A DNA stretch of 64,000 nt from Saccharum officinarum (lineage: Eukaryota; Streptophyta; Magnoliopsida; Poales; Poaceae): NCBI GenBank assembly GCA_020631735.1, contig CM036160.1:113008680-113072679 (forward strand), in the 5' to 3' direction. Every line of letters begins with the position of its first letter. The first letter of the stretch is position 1. The translations under genes and the position numbers were made by a program. The notes beneath the pieces were generated by a model, which saw nothing but the letters and a program-made list of their open reading frames with translations, was not told the origin of the DNA and did no database searches. Shown piece by piece: positions 34,417 to 44,145 of the stretch.

Positions 34417-34749
34417 CTCACTCTGTTTCAAATTATAGGTAACTTTGACTTTTTTATACGCACATATTATTGGCGTGTTTAGTTCAGGGGTTGTAAAGTT
34501 TCCGGAGGTATTGTAGCACATGTGTAACTATAACAATTAGTGTCCAATCATGAACTAATTAGGCTTAAAAGATTTGTCTCGCAAAATATATACAAACTAT
34601 GTAATTAGTTATTTTTTATCTATATTTAATGCTTTATGCATGTCTCCAAACATTCGATGAGGTAGGGTATAAAGTTTTTGGGTGGGAACTAAACACCCCC
34701 TACATGTACCGAAAAAATTAAAACGAGTTATAATTTAGAATAGAGGGAG
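34417..34749. mobile_element. Stowaway-like MITE carrying a nested Tourist-like MITE
   Basis: The outer ends are CTCACTCTGTTTCAAATTAT and ATAATTTAGAATAGAGGGAG, preceded by TA. Between the arms, at about 34472-34700, lies a 229-bp element with ends GGCGTGTTTAGTTC and GAACTAAACACCCC and the AAAAGATTTGTCTCGC interior of subfamily B. Removing it leaves a short Stowaway of about 100 bp. Confidence 0.78.
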
Positions 34750-34850
34750 CATGTGCTTATGTTGCTTTATCTACTAAGTATACTAATACGCCGTTAACTT
34801 GAAGTGTTTGCACGTTTATGGACACTTCAAATACTGACACCGAAAGGAAG

Positions 34851-35721
34851 AGCAAGGCGCTGAAGATGCAGGGATGGAGAGTTCATCACACCTCGTGGTC
34901 GGAAGCCACCTTGGCCCCCCGACGTCCACCTTAATCCCACCAACACCGAAAGAAAGGCCGACCCATCCTACACGTCTCCCCTCGCCCAACCTTTCCGCTA
35001 GGATGGCATCTCGATGGGAGATCCAAGCTTCACCGATGGGCTGTCAACAACAATGAAGACCTATTCTGCAATGAGGACCCCTCCGGCAGCAGCGAGTCTT
35101 TGACGAATGGACCCTCCAAAGGGCGCTCCTCTGTGGCTACGCAGGAGGCGGTGTCGCTTGTGGTACGGTAGATGCTACCTCTCACCTACTTAAGTCTATC
35201 TTGGTGTGGTCTGGTGACACCGGGGATCTGGGGGCTCGGGACCTGGTTCTTTGTTGGGAGGTTGCCCTCAAGCAGCGCAGGCATCACCATCAGCGCTGGA
35301 GTTGCCCGCGGCCTTGGATAATCCATGGGTCTCCACACCAAGGACGCGACGACTGCCCGCTGCTAGGGGCTCAAGACCCAGGGTCTCGCCTCCACTACGC
35401 TGTGCCGCCGGATGCTTGAGGGCGGCAGGACATCCACATCCCACCGCGGGACCAAACGAAGACGCAGTGGTCAAAGGAACCCGCGTGAATTTTAGCGACA
35501 CCAAGGAAGATCCCATTTTTCATGGCGGACCATCCCCTCAACCATCTCTTTTTTATGTTTTTGTTGCTCCCTAGCTAGATTGTGAGTAATCCCGTAGTTT
35601 TCTCATCTTGGTCGGTAATACCTGCCGAGTAAGTTCTTAGTCGTGTTACACCTCTAGCGCATTTATCTGCTCTCTTCTTATTGCTATAACCTGGCTATTC
35701 TGGATCCTTATAAAAAAAGAA
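34851..35721 (+). mobile_element. Non-LTR retroposon-like insertion, unclassified
   Basis: An 871-bp stretch bracketed by AAAGGAAG (34843-34850 and 35722-35729) and ending in an A-rich tail (TTATAAAAAAAGAA). It splits the two copies of the duplicated upstream region. The body is GC-rich at its left end, with a frame of 107 codons (35251-35574) that I do not recognise. The tail and direct repeat suggest LINE-machinery insertion; the source is unknown. Confidence 0.55.
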
Positions 35722-35873
35722 AAAGGAAGCTGTCTGACAAAAGAAATGGTTACAATGGTTATTATTGTCGATGACAAATGAGATATATAATCATCCATGT
35801 TTCTATTTTTTTAGAAGTTCTAATATCCATCTTCTTTAGCGCGGCCGAGGCGGTTAAAGGAAGACCAGTTCGC

Positions 35874-35930
35874 AAAGAAGAAGAAGAAGAAGAAGAAGAA
35901 GAAGAAAAAGAAAAAAGAAAGAAAGAAAGA
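35874..35930. repeat. AAG/AAAG microsatellite
   Basis: Ten or so AAG units followed by AAAAAG and AAAG units. Confidence 0.95.
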
Positions 35931-36010
35931 TCGACGTTAGTAATACCGTGATTTAATTGATTCATTGAGGTAGGTAAAAATGGTGTACTTAGGTCAGCAT
36001 TACACTATTA

Positions 36011-36199
36011 CTCCCACCGTCCTAAAATATATGTTGTTTTGCGCTTCACAAGAAATAACTTTGATAAAATATATATTAAAAATATTAATATTTATGATAT
36101 ATAATTGATATCATTGAAAAGATCTTCGAATCTAGTTTTTTTAATAAATTTATTTGGAGATAAATAGACAGATATTTAATCCTGTTTGAAACAGACGAG
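36011..36199. mobile_element. Stowaway-like MITE, diverged
   Basis: Starts CTCCCACCGTCCTAAAATAT after TTA and ends GTTTGAAACAGACGAG before TA. It is AT-rich between. The element is missing at the equivalent point of copy A (near 33810). Confidence 0.6.
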
Positions 36200-36855
36200 T
36201 ACATGCGCTGCAGCGCAGTTGTAGTCGCCTTCAGGCTTCAGCTGTCCTACTCTGTCTCTCCCGTCCTTCCAGAAACAAATATCGGAGTGACAAAAAAGGG
36301 TCATAAGATTCTTGAAAATCCATGGACGCGTCAACGGCAAAAGGACTTAGCCCTCGTTCAGTGCTGTTGCCTCGACTAGTTAACGACACGCAAGCTGCAA
36401 GCAGGTTCCTTTATCCCTCATAACGTGCTCGTGTTGTTGTATAGTACGTATACTCAAAAGTACAGTCTGTTATATCAAGTGCTTGCACGTTTATATGGGC
36501 ACTTTATAAAAATACTGAAACTGAAACGTGACGAACTGTATTAGAGTAATCATGCGTCGGCCACAAGATTAAGAAATCCCACCATGCACATTCAACTGCA
36601 ATATATTCGCATATTCAGTCCAAAGTAGTACTAGTAGGTGTGGAGCATCATTTCGTAACGTTTGTGTATTACGGCCGGACCTACCAGAAACCGGAAGAGC
36701 GACGCGGTTTTCCACGTCGATGTGGCCGTCAATCAAGCGGTCCTGCTCTTGCAAACGAAAACGCCCGTTCCCACTTGCAGTATGCTGGCATCACCACTGA
36801 TCTCACCAGGCGCCCCGGCGACTAGAACGTCAAACGGCAGGCCACAAAAACGCGG

Positions 36856-36863
36856 TATAAATA
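36856..36863 (+). promoter_or_regulatory. TATA box of P450 gene 3
   Basis: TATAAATA in the context CGCGGTATAAATAGCACC, 209 bases before the ATG. The leader is longer than in gene 2 because of about 90 bp of extra sequence near 36935-37020. Confidence 0.82.
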
Positions 36864-37064
36864 GCACCCTCCACCCTCAACAAGTCAGCATTCATTCCAC
36901 ACGAACAACCTCTCCTCACCTCCGATCCAAGTGTCAGCGGCAAAAACCAGCCTTCTTTCAATTTCAACCCAGCGAGAAAACCAAGCGGTCTAGCAGAAGA
37001 TTTCCTACTCGGCCGCACGTGCAGACCCGATCGAGAGGCAGCAGTTCGGCAGTGACCGCGAGCC

Positions 37065-38688
37065 ATGGGTCTGGCCTGGATGCTGGCGGCGGCCGTCGCG
37101 GCGGTGCTGGCGTCGTGGGCGTTCAACGCGCTGGTCCACCTCGTCTGGCGCCCCCACGCCATCACCCGGAGGTTCCGCGAGCAGGGCGTCCGCGGGCCGG
37201 ACTACAGGTTCTTCTCCGGGAGCCTGGCCGAGATCAAGCGCCTCCGCGGCGAGGGCGCCGCCGTCACGCTGGACGTCGACGACCACGACTTCATCCCCAT
37301 GGTGCAGCCGCACCTCCGCAAGTGGATCGCGCTCTACGGTACGTCGTCGGCGCTCGAACGCTTTCTTGGCAGGATTGTTGTGTTTCTTACTTACTCCTTA
37401 CGAGGCTGTGTGCGTGGCTGCAGGGCGGACGTTCGTGTACTGGACCGGCGCGAGGCCGAACGTGTGCCTGGCGGACGTGAACGTGGTGAGGCAGGTGCTC
37501 TTCGACCGCACCGGCCTCTACCCCAAGAACCTCATGAACCCGCACGTCTCCCGCCTGCTCGGCAAGGGCCTCGTCCTCACCGACGGCGACGACTGGAAGC
37601 GCCACCGCAAGGTCGTGCATCCGGCCTTCAACATGGACAAGCTCAAGATGATGACGGTCACCATGTCCGACTGTGCTCGCTCCATGATGTCCGAGTGGGA
37701 GGCACAGCTCGCGAAGGGCGGTGAAGTGGAGGTCGAGCTGAGCAGCCGGTTCGAGGAGCTCACCGCCGACGTGATCTCGCACACGGCGTTCGGGAGCAGC
37801 TACGAGGAGGGGAAACGGGTCTTCCTGGCGCAGAGGGAGCTCCAGTACTTGGCCTTCTCCACTTTTTTCAACGTCCAGATCCCAGCCCTCAAGTACCTCC
37901 CAACCGAGAAGAACCTCCGGACATGGAAGCTGGACAAGCAGGTGAGGGGCATGCTCATGGACATCATCAAGACCCGCCTCGCCACCAAGGACACCGCCGG
38001 CTACGGGAACGACCTGCTCGGGCTCATGCTGGAGGCGTGCGCGCCGGAGCACGGCGAGACGCCGGTGCTGAGCATGGACGAGATCATCGACGAGTGCAAG
38101 ACATTCTTCTTCGCCGGGCACGACACCACGTCGCACCTGCTCACCTGGGCCTCCTTCCTGCTGAGCACGCACCCGGAGTGGCAGGACAGGCTCCGGGAGG
38201 AGGTGCGGCGGGAGTGCGGCGACGAGGTCCCCACCGGCGACGCGCTCAACAAGCTGAAGCTAGTCAACATGTTCCTCCTGGAGACGCTGCGACTCTACGG
38301 CCCCGTGTCCCTGATCCAGAGGAAGACAGGATCAGACCTCGACCTCGGCGGCATCCGGGTACCCGAGGGCGCCATCCTGACCATTCCAATCGCGACGATC
38401 CACCGCGACAAGGAGGTCTGGGGCGACGACGCCGGTGAGTTCAAGCCGGAGAGGTTCGAGAACGGGGTGACGAGGGCGGCCAAGTACCCCAATGCGCTGC
38501 TGTCTTTCTCCAGCGGGCCAAGGTCGTGCATCGGTCAGAACTTCGCGATGATCGAGGCCAAGGCCGTGGTCGCCATGATCCTGCAGAGGTTCGCGCTCGA
38601 GCTGTCCTCCAAATACGTCCACGCTCCCATGGACGTGATCACCCTGCGCCCAAGGCACGGGCTCCCCATGCTCCTCAAGCGCTTGTAG
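37065..38688 (+). CDS. Cytochrome P450, CYP709-like, gene 3
   Basis: Exons 37065-37338 and 37424-38688 give 512 codons plus stop. The 85-base GT-AG intron is at the same codon as in the other three genes; it shares all but two bases and a 7-base indel with the gene 2 intron, but is not a multiple of three. The anchor MGLAWMLAAAVAAVLASW, I-helix AGHDTTS, K-helix ETLRLY, FKPERF and heme loop FSSGPRSCIGQNFA are all present. It should be an active ER monooxygenase like its twin. The TATA-type promoter sits next to a duplicated, MITE-rich upstream region. A subfamily C MITE begins about 105 bases after the stop, probably within the 3' UTR. Relative to gene 2 it has Met for Val at the former intron 2 site (KLKMMTVT). 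Confidence 0.94.
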
Positions 38689-38793
38689 GTGCAATGTCGT
38701 AAGAGTACGAATAGAGTCGCATCATATGGTCAATTGGTCATACCAAAGTAGCATATTCCATTTTGTAGTTCTTTTTTTCCTACACTAGATTAT

Positions 38794-39137
38794 GGCCTTG
38801 TTTAGTTCGTTTCTAAAAGTTCACACCCTATCCTATCGAATGTTTTACACATGTATGGAGTATTAAATATAGACTAAAAAATAACTAATTTCACATATTG
38901 CGACTACTCTGCGAGACGAATCTTTTAAGCCTAATTAGTCCACGATTTGACAATAAAGTAGCACACGTGCTAATGATAGATTAATTATGTTTAATAAATT
39001 CGTCTCGCGGTCTCGCAGTTTGCTGACGGATTCTGTGATTTGTTTTTTTACTAGTATCCAAACACCCCCATACGACACCCTCATGTGACATCCGATGTGA
39101 CACCCCAAAACTTTACACCCTAAAACTAAACAAGGTC
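38794..39137. mobile_element. Tourist-like MITE, subfamily C, in the gene 3 3' flank
   Basis: A 344-bp element with ends GGCCTTGTTTAGTTC and AACTAAACAAGGTC and interior blocks shared with 33923-34270 (GAGACGAATCTTTTAAGCCT, TAATAAATTCGTCTCG). The flanks TAT and ATG give no clear target duplication. Confidence 0.85.
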
Positions 39138-39699
39138 ATGTTATTTTTTAGCTATTTCGGACTGTTTATCAATCTATTGACAGATTTGTGTCGTCAAAAT
39201 CTGTCAAAATTTTGACCAATCAAATCATCACAAAATTTGATAATCAAATTTCACAAAACTAGCCCAAGATAAGTTAATGGATAGGCAGAACAGCCAGCCT
39301 CATCAATCGACTAGGACAGCACGCACAGGATGATGTCACGATGAGCATGGCCACCGCTGCGCGGTGCCCGCCCGCTGGGAGCAAAAGCAATGCAGATTTA
39401 CAAGTTCCGCACGCGTGCAGTTTGACCAATTAAAGCTACATAAATCTGACAGACTTAACACAAATAAATCTATCAATAGATAAATAGCAAAATTCTATTT
39501 TTAACCCGTCTACTTTAAAGTTTAAACTCATGGATGTACTGAGGCTATTAGCCCCCGGGTGTTTGTGTAATTGAGTTGACCAGGGCACAGGATATAGGGA
39601 ACAAGAGAAAAAAAATAGTGGTCTAAGGAATATGACAAACAGTCTTTAGAGCATTAGATTGGAATTCAGTATGCAATTATGCATCGGTAATGCTACTCA
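39138..39699. other. No recognised feature
   Basis: AT-rich DNA with a loose inverted arrangement around ATCTGTCAAAATTTTGAC and AATCTGACAGACTTAACAC, possibly the remains of another small transposon. No coding sequence supported. Confidence 0.3.
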
Positions 39700-40805
39700 C
39701 CAGACGTTCGACTCGTTAGACGCAGCTCCTCCACTCATTCGCTTACTATTAAAAAAAATCCTCCACTCATCCGCCGGCTCACTCACCTCTCACCGCCTCC
39801 ATCACGCGTGCCGCCGGCAGTGGCGCCCTCATCCACCCCGACACGCACCCTCCCCTACCTTGACGCGTGGCCATGGCCACCTCTCTGGCTGACGGTGGCG
39901 CCCTCACCCACCCCGGCAGTTCCTTTCCGCAACCCGGCGGCGCCCCTCCCCCACCACGGCATCCTCCCTCGCACTGGCGTCCTCCCCCACCGGGAGCCCC
40001 CAACGTCCGCAGATCCGGCGGCCCTCTCCCCCACAATGGCGAGATCCATGCAGCACGAGCGAGATCCTTTGGAGGTGGCGCGGCGGTGTTGCAGGAGAAT
40101 CGGCGGCACTCCCCCACCCAGGTGAGACGCCCTCCCCACCACCCGGTGGCGCCCTCTCTCACCCCAGCGATTATGCTTCCCCACCCATGCGGCCATGGCA
40201 CTCCTCGCGCTTAGATCTCTCTCCCCCCTATGTTGCATATGTATGTTTCAAGTATTTCAGGTGTTTCAGATGTATGTTGTATTTGTTTCATATGGATGTT
40301 GCAAAAGTAGATTAAGGATGTTGCACATGTTGCGTATGTTGCAATTGTTTCAGAGGCATGTTGCAAGCTTATATTTTGAGTGTTTCAGATGTTTTAGAGG
40401 TATATTTCATCAGTGTTTTCCAGACGCATGTTGCAAGTGTGTTTATCTGGATGTTGCATATGTTTTACACATACGTTGCATGTGTTTTATTTGATGTTTG
40501 TGTATGGTTGCAATGGTTTTCAAGTGTTTCAGAAGCTGTTTCAAGTGTCTTTCAGACGTATGTTGCAACCGTTGTATTTGAATGTTTCAAAAGTAGATAG
40601 GGTGTTGCGTCTCTCCTCCCCCACCTTCTACTACATTATCTCTCCCGGCGTCGGCAGGGCATCCATACGATGTCACTGTCGGGTCCTTCCGAATCGGAGG
40701 CGCCGTGCGCCCTTCCCCTCTTGTCGCTCGGGCGGCGCAGGCCCCACGTGGAGCGCGAAATGGAGTGTAGCGCGCGGGCGTCTGTCCGGACGTCCTGTCA
40801 CTAGC
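39700..40805. mobile_element. Repetitive element, family E, copy 2
   Basis: Ends in GCGTCTGTCCGGACGTCCTGTCACTAGCAC on the right (shown here as two overlapping motifs, GCGTCTGTCCGGACG and GTCCTGTCACTAGC) and begins near 39690 with a diverged inverted counterpart. The middle (40230-40600) repeats ATGTTGCA and GTTTCAGATGTAT motifs as in copy 1. Frames in the GC-rich left part are low-complexity and not credible genes. Boundaries are approximate. Confidence 0.5.
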
Positions 40806-41057
40806 ACTTTTGATTATGCATCACAAATCATATCTTTTACTTTATTGCAACTTGCAAGGCAGCAGAACCGCAGAATGTAACATGGCATAATACAAGATCA
40901 GATTTTTTTGACACAAAAAGTTTGATAATCAATATGAACTGATTCGACAACTACGGACGGACAACAATAGGGAAATTGTACCCTCATTATATAGAATATT
41001 ATCAGGTAACCAAATGACTAGTATAATGGTTCAGATCACAAATACTACGTACTACTA

Positions 41058-41290
41058 GGTCCATCTCAAATTATAAGACGTTTGACTTTTTTGACACTAA
41101 GTTTGACCACTCGTCTTATTCAATTTTTTTTTGCAAAATATCACTTCTTTTATTGTGACTTGCTTTATTAATAAAAATTCTTCAAGAATAACTTAAATTT
41201 GACTATGTTTGCACAAATTTTTTAAATAAGACGAGTGGTCAAACTTGGGGTCAAAAAAGTCAAATGTCTTATAATTTGGGATAGAGGGAG
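41058..41290. mobile_element. Stowaway-like MITE with long inverted arms, copy 1
   Basis: Left arm CAAATTATAAGACGTTTGAC ... AAGTTTGACCACTCGTCTTA and right arm its near-complement TAAGACGAGTGGTCAAACTT ... GGATAGAGGGAG, bordered by TA. The first bases of the left end are eroded. The arms are about 70 bases. Very close to 53076-53312. Confidence 0.88.
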
Positions 41291-42437
41291 TATATGATTG
41301 TTAGCATTACACAGTTCGTATATAATTCACACAATGCAGCAACAGAACCAGACAAATATTGATCATAGGTGGCAATCAAGTTCATAGTCAGCAAACATAT
41401 TTCACAGAGGCTCCATCAACCAGCAAATCTTCACACCCGGACTATAGTCAAGGTCAAACACTTTCAAATGAACTATTCTTGGCAACTTACCCGGAACCTG
41501 TATAATCGACATGCGGTGTGCTAAATCATCGTGATTCTTAGGTGCTATTTAGTTTAGGTCCAACAACATTTGTTTGGTTAGTTTTCTGCGGAATGGAGAT
41601 TGCGTCCACACAGCTTAACAATCAGATGACATCGGGAGGTGGGCGGTATCAATTTTTCACAGGGCCGTATCCTTTTGCTCGGTTACCGATTCTCGATTGA
41701 CACAACCAAACAAATTGCTACGTGATCTGATCGTGGATGGTAGTTACGCGCCGAAATTGTCAGTGTAGATCTCCAGGGAAGTCATCAAGTGGGCAACAAC
41801 TGGCTTACGACAGGTAATTCAGACCTCGCGACACTCTTCTGCTTGTTGGGCTCATAAGCCAACCTCGCAAAATCTGTAATAATGTAGTGCACCATGTTTT
41901 CTTTCCCTTGATTGTTTGTTGCTAGCTTAAGAGCGTGGGGTGCGCGACTGCTCTGCCTTCACCGCTTCTCGCGTCTGGAGCAAGCTGCCTGGCGCTCTGA
42001 ATTGATCTCTTTATACACTCTCAATGAAACATAAGACTGCCACTTTTTATCCAAAAATAGAAAACCGAGCCCCAAAATGTTAGTTTTTTCTATTTTCGGC
42101 TTCGGCTTATATATCTGAGATGATCGATTTTCGGCTTCGGCTAAGGTTCTGAAACCCAATCGAATCGATGAGCTGAGAAACCGATGCTAAGCATTGCTTG
42201 CCCCAGCAGAACTCGACTATCCCCTCGGTCCTCTCCCTTTCCTCCTCGTCATTTTCTCATACATCCATAGAGGCTTAGACCTTGATGGCACATGGCGGCG
42301 GCGGATACAGGGCAGCCCACACATGATTTCTCGGCGCACGCGGGTGTGTCCGCGCGGAGGCGAGTGGGCTACACGGTGGTGGACTGGTGGGGGCGTGTTC
42401 GCGAGGTGGTAGGAGCGGGGCGGGCGCATGGCTCCTC
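41291..42437. other. No recognised gene
   Basis: Mixed-composition DNA. The ATTTTCGGCTTCGGCT motif occurs twice near 42090-42140. Short frames on both strands have no family signature. Confidence 0.3.
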
Positions 42438-42703
42438 GGGCCTGGTTCAGTTCCCCAATTCTCTCCCCAAATTCCACTATGCAAAAAGAAGATTTCCCGT
42501 CACATCAAAATGTCGGCAAATGCATGGAATACTAAATGTTGATAAAATCAAAAACTAATTGCACAGTTTTATTGTACTTTGCGAGATGAACATTTTAAGC
42601 CTAGTTAGTCAAAATTTGGATAATTTTTACCAAATACAAACGAAATGCTACAGGAATTCTGATACAGTGTTTTTCTCCCCAATTCTCTCATCTAAACAGG
42701 GCC
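42438..42703. mobile_element. Tourist-like MITE, subfamily C, diverged
   Basis: A 266-bp element with ends GGGCCTGGTTCAGTT and CTAAACAGGGCC and the subfamily interior (CCGTCACATCAAAATGTCGG, AACTAATTGCACAGTTTT, TTTTAAGCCTAGTTAGTC). Confidence 0.78.
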
Positions 42704-43714
42704 TCGAAGGCAGTGGGCAGCCGGCTAGCGGGGGAGGTTGGGGAGGTGAGGTGGTGACGTGACCCTTTGGCGGCGGCCAACGGGGTCGTAGGCCTCGGCC
42801 GTTGCTACAGCCTACAGGGCGCTGCGTCGGCGGGTTGCTCGGCTCCTCTTCCAGTGCGAGCGGTGAGCGAGACAGCGAGGTGTAGAGGCTTGCAGTTCTC
42901 CTCGGTTTGCTTGGTTTAACCGGAAACCAAAATAACAGACACTGACCCATGGCTGAAAATAGATTTATTGTGAGAGAAAAACATTGTACCACAGCTGATA
43001 AATTCAAGCGAGCAGGGTGTAAAGTAAAGTTTTATGCAAAACGAAGAAAAACCAAATCAAAATATTGCCCAAATGAATCACACGTCTATGGATATGTTTT
43101 TAAAAACAGCTTCTTAATCTTTTTTCTCATGGTCCCGGTTGACCGGTTCCGTTTGATCAGTGGATATATTGTGCCTGGCTGCCTGTGCGTATATAACAGA
43201 AAACTGCGGGAGATCGAGCAAAGTCAAGTGTCTCTTACTTGCACTCCAGACCAACTCCTGTCCCCATTTCGCGCTGTCCAGTTGACATCTCGTCACACCA
43301 CCTGTCCGGATAGATCCTCTGTGGTGTGATCGAGCCCATGATGCCATTAAAAAAACCTACTGTAGTGTGCAATGTCGCCATAGACCATAGTTCCCCGTTA
43401 CGTGTTCACTTCCGTCACCGGTCACATCACCTTCCATAATAATAATCTAATCTTAAGGAGCAACAACCTTCCCTGTAAAGCCCCGGAGCAAGCAAGTCTG
43501 ACTAGGCTGGCTGACGGGGTAGGCACTAGGCAGCAGGCGGGTAGGTCGATCGCGTGCATGCACCTTGTTTGGGATCCCCACGAACGTGTCTGTCCCACGA
43601 CTCCCTCAGAGGTCAGAGCCATCAGCCATGGGCCATGGCGTAATCCCACACGCACGCACCAGCCGAAGCTTGCAGCTGGTCCTGCTCCTACGTACAGGTA
43701 CAGACGACGCATAG
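42704..43714. other. Upstream region of P450 gene 4
   Basis: About 1 kb without supported genes, lying between a MITE and the gene 4 TATA box. No homology to the promoters of genes 2 and 3 is visible, in contrast to the coding exons. Confidence 0.4.
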
Positions 43715-43722
43715 TATAAATG
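43715..43722 (+). promoter_or_regulatory. Probable TATA box of P450 gene 4
   Basis: TATAAATG in the context GCATAGTATAAATGGTCCC. The Stowaway element begins 26 bases further on, so the transcription start should fall at or inside the MITE edge. Confidence 0.6.
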
Positions 43723-43748
43723 GTCCCGAACCGAGCTACTATTTGATA

Positions 43749-44005
43749 CTCCCTCCGTCCAACAAAACAAGCAATTATGGGAAGCGTGCCAGTCAAACTG
43801 ACTCAAGTTTGACCAAGTTTATAGTAAATAGTATTAACATTTATGTCTCCAAATATATTTATTAAAAAAATATATTCTATAACTAATCTAATGATACTTA
43901 TTTTGTATTATAAATATTAGTATTTTTTTATATAAATTTAGTCAAAGTTCAAACTGTTTGACTTCTCGAAAAGCGAGAATTGCATGTTTTTATGGACGGA
44001 GGGAG
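43749..44005. mobile_element. Stowaway-like MITE in the leader of P450 gene 4
   Basis: A 257-bp element bordered by TA, with ends CTCCCTCCGTCC and GGACGGAGGGAG. The interior (TTTGACCAAGTTTATAGT, AATTGCATGTTTTTATGGAC) matches the element at 19825-20083. Confidence 0.93.
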
Positions 44006-44145
44006 TACGACACAAGAATCCCCGATCCGAGCTAGGTTGGTTGGCTGGCAAAGGCTTGGACCCGACCATCTCATCCAATCCGATCCGTCCGCGGTCCGTC
44101 AGCGAGGCATCGGCCAGCGCCGTCGTCGTCCCGCGCGGCGGTGAG

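Larger units (their letters stand above)
33555..34850. repeat. Upstream-region duplication, copy A (with MITE insertions)
   Basis: Ordered matches link this stretch with 35740-36535: TTGTCGATGA, TAGAAAGTTCTA against TAGAAGTTCTA, GCGCTGCAGTGCAGTTGTAGTC, CTTCTAGAAACAAATAT, CTTGAAAAATCCATGG, GACTAACGACAC, and GTTTGCACGTTTATGG. Copy A has gained a subfamily C Tourist element and a nested Stowaway/Tourist pair that copy B lacks. Confidence 0.72.
35740..36535. repeat. Upstream-region duplication, copy B
   Basis: Partner of 33555-34850 and directly upstream of the gene 3 promoter. It contains a private Stowaway-like insertion (36011-36199) and the AAG microsatellite, but not the MITEs of copy A. 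Confidence 0.7.

Noticed and set aside
39779..40238. Frames of 100-140 codons in the GC-rich part of element E copy 2
   Set aside because: Pro/Gly/Arg low-complexity text on both strands, typical of GC-rich repeat DNA.
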